From: Parapristionchus giblindavisi
Lineage: Eukaryota; Nematoda; Chromadorea; Rhabditida; Diplogasteridae
Assembly: GCA_943737045.1 (NCBI GenBank)
Contig: CALSFV010000291.1
Coordinates: forward strand, 425,585 to 489,584
DNA: 64,000 nucleotides
Reading direction: 5' to 3'
Translations under genes and position numbers: made by a program
In this document: piece after piece, positions 28,883-38,800 of the stretch
Layout: every line of letters starts with the position of its first letter
How positions within the stretch are numbered: the first letter of the stretch is position 1
Notes under the pieces: model-generated
Database searches by the model: none
The model's input: only the letters and a program-made list of their open reading frames with translations
What the model was told of the DNA's origin: nothing

Positions 28883-31306
28883 TAGAGAGAGAAGGAGAGA
28901 GAGACAAATAGATAGATAGAGAGAGAGGCAGAGATAGAGAGCGAGTGAGATGATGAGAAAAAGAGAGAGACAAATAGATAGATAGAGAGAGAGGCAGAGA
29001 TAGAGAGCGAGTGAGATGATGAGAAAAAGAGAGAGACAAATAGATAGATAGAGAGAGAGGCAGAGATAGAGAGCGAGTGAGATGATGAGAAAAAGAGAGA
29101 GAAGTAGAGTGTCGAGAGAACAAAAGACGAAACAGCATTTCAGTGCACAACTATCAACAGTCGACAACAAACCATACATGCTACCTATCAAAACAATCAA
29201 TAGTAATTTACTAGTAAACCAAATCAATTTTATTAAATTTAATGTTATATTTTTTAAATTTAATGTTATAGGATATATTTTCAGGCGCCTACAATGACTG
29301 ACGAGTACAATCCTGCTTGGGAAAGTTGTACAACCCACCCTCCGCTTTTTGTTTAAAGCATGGCCGCATCTTACAAACACCTAGCAAAAAATATTTGAGC
29401 CGAAATCTCGCTGAGAACGCTCGTCTCTTTTAATTTTCTTTCAAAAACACATAAACAAGTATAATTAAATATAAATACAAATAATCACACTCACATCATC
29501 AGCGCAGAATCCATCGGGTAGATACGATTTGCGCTCATCTTTCTGGAAAAGAAGCCCTCGATAAAAAATCAGTTCTCGATCGTTGCTACCGTATACCTTT
29601 TCGCTCGCAGCTCCGCTCTCGTCCATCGCCTCATCGTGGGCTGCACTGGGAGCTGCTGCTGCAGCTCCACCTTGAGCTCCTGGAGCTCCCGCAAGGGTGC
29701 CATTCTCACGCTGGAGGTCGATCGTGAGTGCGATGACCTGAAATTAAATATTTAACAAAATAAACTATATTTAAAAATCGCTACCTTCAAATCGACCAGG
29801 GACAGCGAGCGGAAGTCGCCCGTCTTCTTCGCGCCTTCGGCTGCTGAAACACAAACGTTGATCATCTACATATATCATAGTTGCTTTATTTTAATTTATC
29901 ATACATTGAATAAATGTGACAACAAGTGATAAATGAATAGTGTGAATAATGTTGAGGCGAGGGAGTCGGAGAGAGGGTGGGAAGGATCTCACTGTGTATC
30001 GTCGCTTCCAGGTTCAATATATTAGGGTCATAGGACGAAAAGTATGTTACAAAGTACCAAGCCTGACCGCATTTTGAGCCAAAATGTCCTAAAAATCGAA
30101 AAGCCTGACCGCATTTTGAGCCAAAATTTCACCAAAATCGTAAAACCTGACCGCATTTTGAGCCAAATTTTCCAAAAATCCAAAAACCAGACCGCATTTT
30201 GAAATCCGATAACCTAGCTATAAGACCTATGATTAGGGTGGAGGAGGCCCTAAGCGGGACTGACAGGAACCGGAAGGACAAAAACAGGAGAATCCTTACT
30301 TATTCTTTGTATCGTGTATCATTTCCAACTTCACAGTGTCTTATTTGTGCTGGCAATAAAGGCACTTCTAGGATATGAAAGGCCCAAGCATCACTACACA
30401 TAATTGAAATAATTAAGTAATTTAATTAAGCAAACGAACCCAATTTGAGCGCCTCCTGAGTGGGCTCTCTGATCTGGATGTCACATGGCAGCATGGACAG
30501 ATTTCTTCTCGTCTTGTCATCTTTCAATTCCTCTATGACATCTTGCGGCGCGTAGAAGTTCACAGCCAGAGACTACATAGATAATAATAATAATAATAAT
30601 ATATTTTTATACCCCCATAATACGAGGATCCCCCCGTTATGTACTTATTGTCAGGTCACTTGATGCTAAACTGAGCGAAAATCCGGCGAGGGTGTATGAA
30701 AATCGTATGAAATGAAAGAAGAAATAGAATTTGAAATGCGTTATTTCGTCACAGGATCTCTTTTTGATCGTGAGCAACTGCATTCTTTAAAAGCTATTCG
30801 CAGAGTTGTTTACAATTAGGTTGATGTAATTCATCGAATCGTAATGCAGAAGAAACAGAGGGAAAGTAATTAAAAATGCCTGCGGGTGTAAACTTCGCCA
30901 CTGGTTATGGCTCAGGTGTTTGAATCCTTGCATGATCCCAGTAAAATTCGTGCAATTAGTGGCATGATCATGCAGGGAATATACTCGAATCATGCATGGA
31001 TTATCCGTGATCATGCATGGATTCTGTCATTCCATGCATGATCACGGAAAATTCGTGCATGATCACGGAAGATCCATGCATGATCACGAACGATGGATAT
31101 TCCATGCATGATCATGCATGGAATCTCGAATCATGCATGATTATACTTGTATTCGTGATCATGCAAGGATTTCAACACCAGAGGGCTAACACTTATTAAT
31201 GCTAGAACAAGGATATAGAACGAACTGGAATTGTTGAAGCAGCATCGATGATGGGTCCGGCGTCGAGCACGAGGTGCTCCACTTTCGTCGAATTCTTCTC
31301 GACCAT
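18326..31306 (-). CDS. nob1: NOB1, 18S rRNA 3'-end endonuclease
   Basis: Eleven exons: 31306-31226, 30572-30440, 29843-29785, 29737-29597, 29542-29495, 24368-24279, 23302-23227, 22172-22057, 21372-21271, 21132-21065 and 18485-18326. They total 1074 nt, 357 residues plus stop. NOB1 cuts the 20S pre-rRNA at site D to make the 18S 3' end late in 40S assembly. The PIN domain is split, as in the family: VEHLVLDAGPIID (Asp15) at the N-terminus, KKTGDFRSLSLVDLK near residue 80, and CLTTDFAVQN (Asp191) after a low-complexity acidic insert of about 90 residues. A zinc ribbon follows (Cys223, Cys226, Cys238, Cys241; extra Cys230), then GLRYSMPAPKGGKHTISEQL. The tail is Lys/Arg/Gly-rich. The human protein has 412 residues. 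The donors of exons 1 and 2 are both the weak GTTCGT. Introns hold many transposons. Confidence 0.96.
18855..20111 (-). mobile_element. Mariner-family transposon, decayed
   Basis: 1257 bp, with inverted ends TTAGGTTGATTCATAAGTCT at 18855 and the complement ending at 20111, about 32 bp long. TA duplications lie at 18853-18854 and 20112-20113. It sits in NOB1 intron 10 and encodes a broken transposase on the minus strand. Confidence 0.93.
18931..19917 (-). pseudogene. Mariner transposase pseudogene
   Basis: The DNA-binding part is readable (STTSKSGRHPELDLDMLEQH and TTRDMATSLGVSQPTI, a helix-turn-helix). The catalytic part is too: TGDEKWILYD with the first Asp, VMLSVWWGRGGVVHWELLP, and HDSARHHVARTT with the second. 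The third Asp is in a different frame, in SPDLSPSDYSLF. There are in-frame stops at 19598-19600 (TGA where a basic residue is expected before Trp) and one near 19835. At least two frameshifts occur toward the C-terminus, where EVEIWLTKFFAS and FWEHCIHKLPEL are in a third frame. D,D34D spacing is consistent with mariner. It cannot be active. Confidence 0.9.
20161..20323. mobile_element. MITE-B copy
   Basis: 163 bp with ends CATAGGTCGAAAAG / CATTCGACCCATG and exact duplication TAGACGCC (20153-20160 and 20324-20331). The interior repeats CCTGACCGGATTTTGA. In NOB1 intron 10, 49 bp beyond the mariner. Confidence 0.9.
20529..20740. mobile_element. MITE-B copy
   Basis: 212 bp with exact duplication CTTATATA (20521-20528 and 20741-20748) and an interior with repeated ACCGCATTTTGAG blocks. 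The number of internal blocks accounts for the length variation of the family. Confidence 0.9.
20790..20983. mobile_element. MITE-C copy
   Basis: 194 bp beginning CATAGGTGGGCGTG and ending GTGCCCACTTATG. The duplication ATCAATAT / ATCAGTAT (20782-20789, 20984-20991) has one mismatch. The interior has GCGCATAGC/GCTTTGCCT blocks. A sister copy is at 33293-33483. Confidence 0.87.
22213..22404. mobile_element. MITE-A copy
   Basis: 192 bp with exact duplication ATTGAATA (22205-22212 and 22405-22412). In NOB1 intron 7, 41 bp from the exon 8 acceptor. Confidence 0.9.
23111..23196. mobile_element. Short MITE-B copy
   Basis: 86 bp with ends CATAGGTCGAATAG / CTTTTCGACCTATG. The flanks share about 22 bp (AATCAATAATCAATCGATAC) on both sides instead of a clean 8-bp duplication. 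NOB1 exon 7 ends 30 bp away. Confidence 0.75.
23624..24015. mobile_element. hAT-like element, 392 bp
   Basis: Ends CAGGGATGTGC / GCACATCCCTG, the CAGGG start typical of hAT. Exact 8-bp duplication CTCCCAAT (23616-23623 and 24016-24023). The interior is AT-rich with TTCGAAAAAT blocks in both orientations and no transposase. In NOB1 intron 6. Confidence 0.92.
24753..24826 (+). other. tRNA-like pol III promoter sequence (left arm)
   Basis: Box A-like TGGTATAGTGGTAAG and box B-like GAGTTCGATTCCA are spaced as in a tRNA gene, with TTTT just after (24823-24826). The acceptor and anticodon stems do not form well, so this is a tRNA-derived sequence, not a working tRNA. Confidence 0.6.
25391..25465 (-). 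other. tRNA-like pol III promoter sequence (right arm)
   Basis: Mirror copy of the left-arm unit on the minus strand, with the same boxes and T4 stretch. Confidence 0.6.
26513..27954. mobile_element. Foldback element 3, diverged sister of element 1
   Basis: Arms run from 26513 to about 27182 and about 27300 to 27954, with mismatches and small indels. The outer arm motif matches element 1 (ACAGGCTCCATGAGTGTAG at the edge) and can be read as the same 67-residue frame (KTLLDNSFLELAKESS). The loop, TATAAAACCGATAAGAAAGA and onward, matches a segment lying inside the arms of element 1. In NOB1 intron 5. Confidence 0.88.
28838..29104. repeat. GA-rich tract with three 66-bp tandem copies
   Basis: A purine (GA)n run is followed by three near-identical 66-bp units starting at 28905, 28971 and 29037, each containing CAAATAGATAGATAGAGAGA and GATGATGAGAAAAAG. 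The long open frames here are repeat artefacts. NOB1 intron 5. Confidence 0.9.
30029..30231. mobile_element. MITE-B copy
   Basis: 203 bp with exact duplication ATTAGGGT (30021-30028 and 30232-30239). In NOB1 intron 2. Confidence 0.9.
30603..30700. repeat. Degenerate MITE-A fragment
   Basis: Contains ATACCCCCATAATACGAGG and GGCGAGGGTGTATGAAAATC, recognisable halves of MITE-A but badly diverged. Confidence 0.55.
30935..31165. repeat. Cluster of TGCATGATCA palindromic repeats
   Basis: About ten copies of a core reading TGCATGATCA or TGATCATGCA, spaced about 15-30 bp apart within NOB1 intron 1. See findings. Confidence 0.8.
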
Positions 31307-31947
31307 TTTTACCTTCAAAAAATCGTTTTAATTCATCAAAAATAGCGCTTAAACAAGGAACAGCACACATATTAGGCGCCGCTATTGAACGAGAGACAGA
31401 AAATGGGTGGATAGAGCAGAGGATATCGACATATTTGATGTAGTAATTGATACATCTGGAATGTTAGTAAAAAAATAGAAAAGTTCTAGTAACCGCGACG
31501 CTTGAAACGTGCGTGCGCCTGTTAGTGCACTAGGGCAACGGTAGTCGGCCAGGTCAGCCTATTTTGAGCATTCCAAGAAGTGATTCCTTAATAAACGTTT
31601 TATTATTATTTATGAAATGTTTTATTCACTTATTCAACCTACTCTCGTTCACACTGCCTGTCTAAGCCATTGAGCAAATATTTTTATTATTTTTTTGTTT
31701 TGAAAAAATATTTTGAGACATATCGATTTCATATTTGAGTTATACAACATGCATTCAATTCCAGACAAACAGGTATAGTGGACAAACATCGCAAAGATTT
31801 CTTGGGTTATTTAACTATTTCATTCAAGTTTCAAATTAGTCTTGAATGGAGAACATAATCTCGCAGATGCTTAGGAACAGAACTTCATTTCATTTCATTT
31901 GAAAAATAAAACATAAATTATTTGATTCAATTTGAATATCAAGATTT

Positions 31948-32663
31948 TCATGCTTCGACTTCTTGCATTACTCTGATAAAGTGTTAGTACATGAATAATG
32001 TGTTTTCTATGTGATATTGTTTTGTAAACATTGATAAAACAGCAACACAACGACAAAAGTTTATCGTGATTATTGGAAAGGAAAGGATCTACTGCAGTTA
32101 TCGATCCGATGGCCTTCTTATTAACCGACGATTCCAACTAACAATTAGCGATGAGATATACCAGATAAAGTTAAATTCGATCGTTGGTTACTGTAAAGAT
32201 CAAAGATCAAAAAATAAAATCAGAAGATCAAAGTCCAAGGTACATACATCGGTGTTGTATGGATGATGTCGTTTCTTATAAAAATCTAGCACAGGATTGA
32301 CGGCCAAACATGATACATTACCTAAAGATAATATTGATTGATTTATTATCAGAATACTGTATGCATTATCGATTGACTACCTGAAGTCTGAGTGTGGCAT
32401 AAAATATCACAGTGAATTTCGTGACCATCTTCGGTTAGATTCTCAAATAATCAAATATGACAAAAGGCAAAGATCAAAGATTAACCTACCGTTTTCAGTT
32501 CTTCAGTAAGATCCGACATCGATGCAACAGTCAGGGCCGATACTGGAGCGGTTACTGTAGATGCAATAGTACGGTAGAGAGTGTAAATATAACAGATACC
32601 ATGATCCGAATCGAAGAAATCATTCATTGGTAGTTGATGACCGTACAAGACAAGACTGGACAT
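31948..32663 (-). CDS. Small unrecognised protein, 6 exons
   Basis: Exons 32663-32600, 32554-32490, 32441-32381, 32321-32248, 32137-32055 and 31972-31948 total 372 nt, 123 residues plus stop. All five junctions are in phase with GT/AG ends, and introns are 45 to 110 bp, normal for a worm. The protein begins MSSLVLYGHQLPMNDFF and contains MSDLTEELKT and NPVLDFYKKRHHPYN. No domain, signal peptide or family is recognised. The start could be further upstream; a 253-bp hAT-like hairpin sits 36 bp before the chosen ATG. The last two exons (LESSVNKKAIGSITAVDPFL and the 8-codon end) are the least certain. Could be a young or decaying gene. Confidence 0.5.
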
Positions 32664-32698
32664 TGGAATGGAGAATGAAGCAAATGGACCGAATGAAG

Positions 32699-32951
32699 TA
32701 GGGTTCCGCATTCGTGCACTAAGTCGTACAATTCGTGCAATCGTGCAGAGTCGTGCATCATTTTTATTCATCAGCGACATTTAGCGGTCGTTATTTGAAA
32801 TGCTTTAGCGGAATTTGCATTTATATAACAAAGAAAATGCCGATTATGCATTAAAATAGCGACCGCTAAATGTCGCTGATGAATAAAAATGATGCACGAC
32901 TCTGCACGATTGCACGAATTGTACGACTTGGTGCACGAATGCGGAACCCTA
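32699..32951. mobile_element. hAT-like hairpin MITE, 253 bp
   Basis: Ends TAGGGTTCCGC / GCGGAACCCTA with exact duplication GAATGAAG (32691-32698 and 32952-32959). About 90 bp of each end pairs almost perfectly, giving one long hairpin. Confidence 0.93.
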
Positions 32952-33247
32952 GAATGAAGTAGATAAACGAATTTGAAGTGAAAAGTGAATTGAGAAATAT
33001 GAAAAGCTAATCTATTCCTGATTCAATTATGGTATAAAGACCATTCAATAATAGATATAATTTAATAATTCAGACAAAGGAACAATCACATTTATGAGAT
33101 TGGCATTAATAAACGATATTTTATTTGTTATCATCCACTACTTAAATCATGCCAATTCTCATTTTTGTTAAATTCATTCTTCTTTCGGTCGGTGCGGTCC
33201 TAAGGAGATTGAAGGTGGGTGATTTATTTATTTATTTATCTTTTTAT

Positions 33248-33812
33248 TTATTTATTTATTTCATCAAGTACAAAGTGTTCGAGTGCAAGGGTCATAGGCG
33301 GGCGCGTGAAAACGAATTCTTTTTGCACACAGCCTGGTCTTCCCTTGTGGGGACTTGCGCATAGCTTTGCCTCGCAAAAATTAGAAAATTTCCAGCTGAA
33401 TGAGCAAAAATGGCCTTGCGCAAAGCCATGCCTTACAATTCCCCGGTTTGGGCACAGCCTTTCCCCCAGCGTGCCCACCTATGGCAAGGGTGTTCAGAAT
33501 CGTGCTTTCCCGCGTTGTTTGCATTCTTTTATCCGCGCTCTCAACAATTTCCAAGGGTTGGCATTGTGCATTGTAGGAGCCATTCATAGTCGCCTCAAAT
33601 TTGCTTTCACTTTGATCCTTGAATTGGGATAGCGTTGGTATTCCGGGCACTAGGTCGGATAACCGATGAATGGAGGTACTACCAGGAGTTGTAATTTTTT
33701 TCTCGGTAAATTCACTTTGAAAGTTATATAGTGGTGCACACTCTCCTTTACTACAGGCGTGTCCCCGCATGTCCCCGCGTGTCCCCTGATGTCCCCTGGC
33801 CGATTTCTCCAC
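33248..33812 (-). pseudogene. Open frame interrupted by MITE-C
   Basis: A minus-strand frame from about 33812 includes TTPGSTSIHRLSDLVPGIPT and reaches STILNTL at 33484, where MITE-C begins. Removing the element and one duplication joins it to ALEHFVLDEINK and a stop, followed at once by AATAAATAAATAAA. The insertion (199 bp including the duplication) shifts the frame. The first part (33731-33812) lies in an inverted-repeat arm, so only 33484-33730 looks like old coding sequence. The family is unknown. Fragments related to 33590-33710 occur inverted at 35030-35310. Confidence 0.35.
33293..33483. mobile_element. MITE-C copy inside an open frame
   Basis: 191 bp with ends CATAGGCGGGCGCG / GTGCCCACCTATG and exact duplication GCAAGGGT (33285-33292 and 33484-33491). 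It interrupts the minus-strand frame described next. Confidence 0.92.
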
Positions 33813-34303
33813 AAATAAATTTCTGAAAAATATGTTCGTAGTATCGATTAATTAGTCTATCTGAGTTCTGCTAAACGCCATGTAAAAGAAATATATAGCT
33901 TGACTCTGTACAGTATTTTGGGAAAATCAAGATACACGATCTCGGTTTATTTTGTGTACTCTTTCTTTTAAATTTTCTACCTTTCGGTTTGATTGATCTA
34001 GTAAACGTGGTTTCTGTTTATTGGCTTCATGCATGATCGAAATTAGGGAAAAATATACATTATCGGCAAAAGGAAAAAAAATTAAAATGTGAAATATTTA
34101 AAAATAGACCCTCGCCCTATAAATCTATTTTACTATAAAACTATCCACGGTCAGGCTATATATTTCTTTTACATGGCGTTTAGCAGCGCTCAGATAGACT
34201 AATTAATCGATACTATGAACCTATTTTTCAGAAATTTATTTGTGGAGAAATCGTCCAGGGGACATCAGGGGACACGTCTGTAGGAAAGGAGAGTGTGCAC
34301 CAC
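33731..34303. repeat. Inverted repeat pair (150-170-bp arms)
   Basis: 33731-33900 and 34154-34303 are reverse complements (GTGGTGCACACTCTCC at the outer left edge). The 250-bp centre has no gene. The right flank (34310-35000) holds two related stretches rich in CTTCCCAAATCGCACTTTC-like sequence in opposite orientation. Confidence 0.75.
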
Positions 34304-35443
34304 TGTATTCTCGAAAGAATCGGTTTGAGAAAGGTTGTAGTGAAAATGGACCGCTCGGAATGATTCGGCTGGGAAGAAATGACTCGAAATGAGAAGAATG
34401 GAATATTCATTTCGGGATAATGGGTTTTGAGAAAGTGCGATTTGGGAAGTTTTTTTTTTGGAAATTTTCTCCTAAAAATTGTCTTTGGGAAGTGTTTCTT
34501 GGGAATTATCATTTCTTGAATAACTTCTCAATATACCGCTATGAGTACAGAGTATGTTCCTTCGATTTTTGAGCAGGGCAATGCTAAATATCAATAGATT
34601 TACTGGACGTAAGTTCTTAGACTACTTTTCCAACTATGTTGGTACCTATAGAAAGTAGAATCTTCACCTGTTAATTGTGTTTGTGTTTCTAAACATTGTT
34701 GAATAAATGGTTATTTTATTCACCACATCCGAAGAAGAAAATTAACTGAATTTTATTTTATAAAATATTCAATTTCAGTCAAAAGTTACAAAAAGATCAC
34801 TCCCAGAAAAAAAAACTTCCCAAATCGCACTTTCTCAAAAACTTTTTATATAATCGTTTTTTTCCTGACATCATTGTTCTCAATAATTTAATTCCGAGCA
34901 CTGTCATTCGGAGTTTCTCCTTCCACAAGAGCGGTTCTCTATACTGCACTTTCCAAATGAGATTTCCAATGTCGCTGTTTCTCTTCTGATTATTTCTCAA
35001 ACAATATTTCCAAAAAAATCTTTAGCGTAATTTTTTTACAACTCCTGGTATCACCATGAATGAGAGCCATTCACAATTAGCGTTTACAATTAGCGTCCTA
35101 TTCAAATCCGTAACAGAAATCAATCGCTATAATTCATTCAGTACCTTCCATGCTTCGTTCATGTCTATTATTCCTCTCCGTTTTCCTTTCATTATTTCAC
35201 CTATTCATGCGTTTTCTACTTGAAAAAACGCAAAATTGTTTGTTTATTCATTTTGTCTGAATGTTCTTTCACTTTGATCTTTCAATTAGATAGTTTTTGG
35301 TATTTCTAAGTCATATACTACCCAAACTTCACTAAATGAATTTTATAGAATGGCGCATTCGCCTCCAAAACCTGCTTTTATTCAATCGAAACAAATGCTT
35401 TCATAACTCTATCAAACTGAATATCCAATCGCCTCTTCTTTTT

Positions 35444-35560
35444 GGCACTACTTTAGAACACCGGCCGGGCCAGTCGAAAAATCTAGTATAAAATGCATTT
35501 TCCCTCGTTTTTATCTTGTTTTTTTGTGTCCCTTTTGGACTGATCCTGTGTTCTGAAGTA
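35444..35560. mobile_element. MITE-D copy, right end cut
   Basis: Begins GGCACTACTTTAGAACACC and ends TGTGTTCTGAAGTA, lacking the last GTGCC because MITE-E abuts it. An intact relative is at 43669-43809. Confidence 0.7.
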
Positions 35561-35768
35561 CTCTCGTATTTCCAATCTAGTAGTTTACTTACGTTACGTC
35601 ACAGACTAGCAGTTTGTTGTTAGTTTTCTACAAGTGAAAGAACATTTGACGAAATGCATTACCGTATTATACATCAGTTCTAGTGAACTTACGTTTAACT
35701 AGCCGTAGACTAGCAAGTCTACTGCTAGTGGGAATGATAAGTAAACTACTAGTTTGAAAATACCAGAG
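35561..35768. mobile_element. MITE-E copy just upstream of the Argonaute start
   Basis: 208 bp with ends CTCTCGTATTTCCAATCTAG / ATACCAGAG. The right end is 37 bp before the Argonaute start codon, so it forms much of the proximal 5' region. It contains CGTTACGTCACAGACTAGCA. Relatives: 39568-39764 and 47604-47811. Confidence 0.8.
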
Positions 35769-35796
35769 AAGTCTTCTCCGATATCGTAATTTTCTT

Positions 35797-35804
35797 CTCT
35801 CTAG
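35797..35804 (+). promoter_or_regulatory. Probable spliced-leader acceptor of the Argonaute gene
   Basis: TTTTCTTCTCTCTAG ends at 35804, one base before the ATG at 35806. This is the usual place of a nematode trans-splice site, and no upstream donor is evident. Confidence 0.55.
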
Positions 35805-35805
35805 G

Positions 35806-38800
35806 ATGGACGTTGATCAATCAATGGAGGTCGACCAAAAACCTCGTTCAGAAGAAGCGAGATTTTGCAGGAACAAAACGTACGACCACATCCAGCTTCC
35901 AGGTATCATCTATCTATCCACCAGGGAAGGGCGTAGAATGAGAATTCTACGGAACCGTAAAATCTTGGGTTCCGAAATCTGCAAAATCCGTAAACGTGAA
36001 AAAAATCTATCCAAAAATTCTTTGCAATCGTTGTTATACTCACAAATACGGAGGAGACTAAACCATAGACTGATTCGTGATCTATTTCAACCCTGGCTCC
36101 GTCCCTTTTGGGGCGATCTGGGCTCAAGGAGTGGTGCGCATATAACGTTTTTAATGGATTACTACAGTTTCCCCAACAAGATATTCCCCCAGAATAAGAA
36201 TTCTCCAGAGGATATTTGAATTTGGGGGATCTTTGGGGGAATTGCTCGCTGGGGAAAGTGTAATGTCCCTTTTTAATCACTGCCTATTCAGGTCGACAGG
36301 ACCCCGGAAACGAGAGAATCGGGAGACACATTGAGACGACCTTGAATGCATTCGTCATTGATGCGTCGAAGGTCGCGAAGACCGCGTACAAGTCCGAGGT
36401 ATGAGGCGCTTCTTCCGATTATCCGTCGCTCCGCCCCCTTGCACATTAAGCTCCGTCCCCTCAGTACGAGCATACCTGATCAAGTTATATTCACATTTTG
36501 GGCACTACAATCGAAGCCTTGCATTGGTGCTGGCCTGTAAAATTGGGCTGTTCGAAAATTGTGTGGAATGCCTCCCTCCGTAAAATAACATTCTTTTTTT
36601 TTACTTTTAAAAGTGTGCTGAATGTTGGGATGCCCCCCCCCCCCTCTCCTAGAATCGTGTTCCATGTCCATGTATGATCGAAGCAATATTACAAAGTTGT
36701 AATAAATGTTTTCTTTAGCTGCTCTTTATCGCAAGAACTAGGAACAAGGAATTCACGGTGCACACGAAGGGCGGCAGGGGAGAGTGCGTTTTGATTTATT
36801 TAAATTTAAAGTCAAATTTTTAAAAATTATTTAAAAATAATAATTGTTGATATTTTAGCGTCGTCGTCTCTCTTCGCCGGAAAGTCCTGCGCGAATTGCT
36901 TTCTCTCGTGGGTGAGCGGCACGCCTCCGAGATCTTCCCATCCGCTGGAGATACGAGCAGGGTGCTGAATTTTTAAAATTTATTTATGTTATTTATTTAT
37001 TTATTTATCCGAGAATAATTATTATACTTTATTTTTAGCCTCTCAATCGCATCGGGTTCGACAACGGGTGTTCGCTCTACACCACCGAACGAATCCAGGA
37101 TTTCAGTGGAGAGATTGTCGAGGTAAGGGTTTAGGTGAAATGTGACAAGGAAGACTAGACGACCAGCGCACTCGAGACTAATTTATCATCATAGGAGGCC
37201 GTTTATATGGGGACCGAGTGAGCTGATCGTCTAGTCTTCCTTGTCACATTTCACCTAAACCCTTACCTCTCAGGTCATGATCCCAGTCTTTTGAATCCCT
37301 GCCAAGCCGGATTGGTCACCGTGGCAGGGTTGACCATGATTATGGCCGTTCTTACGCTATTTGGAACGCCATGCATATCAGACCTCTCATCCCTTGGCCT
37401 CTAGTTAAATGTGTTGAAATCGTAAAAAATCGAAATCGGTAACGAGGAATAACAATGATCATGAGGAGATTCTGCATTCTTCTGCTTCTCTGTCTATTGT
37501 GCGGTCGATCTGGCATTGCTTCATGCGATCTTTGCCTACCGTTCATTTTCATAGCCTCATAATGCGAGGATTGATCCGCCATATATGGCTCATTTTCAGT
37601 TACTTGACGCAGAAATAGGCCAAAAATGACGATTTTATGCGAAAAATAGCGGTTTTTTTCTTTTCCGAAAAAGAAAATTTCGAAAATCGTCCCACGTTAT
37701 AAAAATAACGGCGAAGATACAGAAAATGTATGTTGCCCAATGTCCCTTCCCTCGTCTATTCCAGCTACAGATGAGAAACGCAGTTAAATCCCATCCCAGA
37801 AGGTGTTTGGAAAGCCGTGAGGTGTTTTTCCTACTTCATACACCCACTTCGGACGGAGCAGCTACTGCTACGTGCGGTTTTACTTCAAATTCTAATGGAT
37901 TCTATTCTGGATTCGACTTCGTAGTAAACGCAGATGCTGAACGGCCGTCAAGATATACCAAAACGATGAATCGATGCACAGCGTTAAAAAAACCCCAAGC
38001 AAATTTTACTCCCCTTCTGCATTGGCAATACTCTCTCGTAAACAAAGAAAGCGAGAGAGTGTGGCCAGAGCGGAGAGTTTCAAATTAGCTTGGTGTATCG
38101 CTTTAAATGCAAGGCTCTCCCAGCTCGGAAAGCCTTGTATTATATGTTTTGGGGGGGGGGGGGGGTGCATGAGCTTGGCTTTGTTCTGACTGAGTGTGTA
38201 GTGCCAAGTAGAGAGGTCGAATGGTGAAATGAGAGGGGTGAATTGTTTTTCGCGATTGGCGATTGAACCAGTGGATATCGCGATATACGAATGAGTTCGA
38301 TGCACGATTGAAAATCCCTTTCAATATCCGTTTGCCCAAAAGCCTGAATAAAGAGTGCAATGCAATTGGAATGAAAGGACCGATCGAAAGGCCGACAGAG
38401 AATGAAAATGAAAAGGGTGTTTGGCCAATTGTCTGTCTATCCTCATTTCAATTGACGTTTCACAATCCCATTGGAGGTGTCCAGTGCCAAGATTTTACTT
38501 TTCGTTTCGCACAATAATGTTCCATTTTAGGCGGATTTTCCGGAAGTTGTGCTCGAACTAATTAGTGGCCTCCAATCAATTCATTACCGTTGTCACACGG
38601 TGGAGGAGATCAGTCTCGAGGTAAGAGTTTCGATTTTTTTCTCGAAAATTTCCGTTTTTTTTGTAAGGTGAGAATGTGTGTAAATAGGTATCGTTTCTTT
38701 GAGAAGTGCGATGTCACTAGCCAAGATAGGACTGCTTGCTAGCGACACGCATTTATTTTAGTATTTCATTTTCTGATTTTTGAAAAAAAAATTAGGGTAT

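Noticed and set aside
28691..29380. 229-residue minus-strand frame rich in Ser/Leu
   Set aside because: Product of the GA/CT tract and 66-bp tandem repeat; no coding features beyond the repeat.
34228..35000. Lys/Phe-rich frames near 34512-34228 and 35000-34797
   Set aside because: Low-complexity related sequences in opposite orientation, partly in an inverted-repeat arm.
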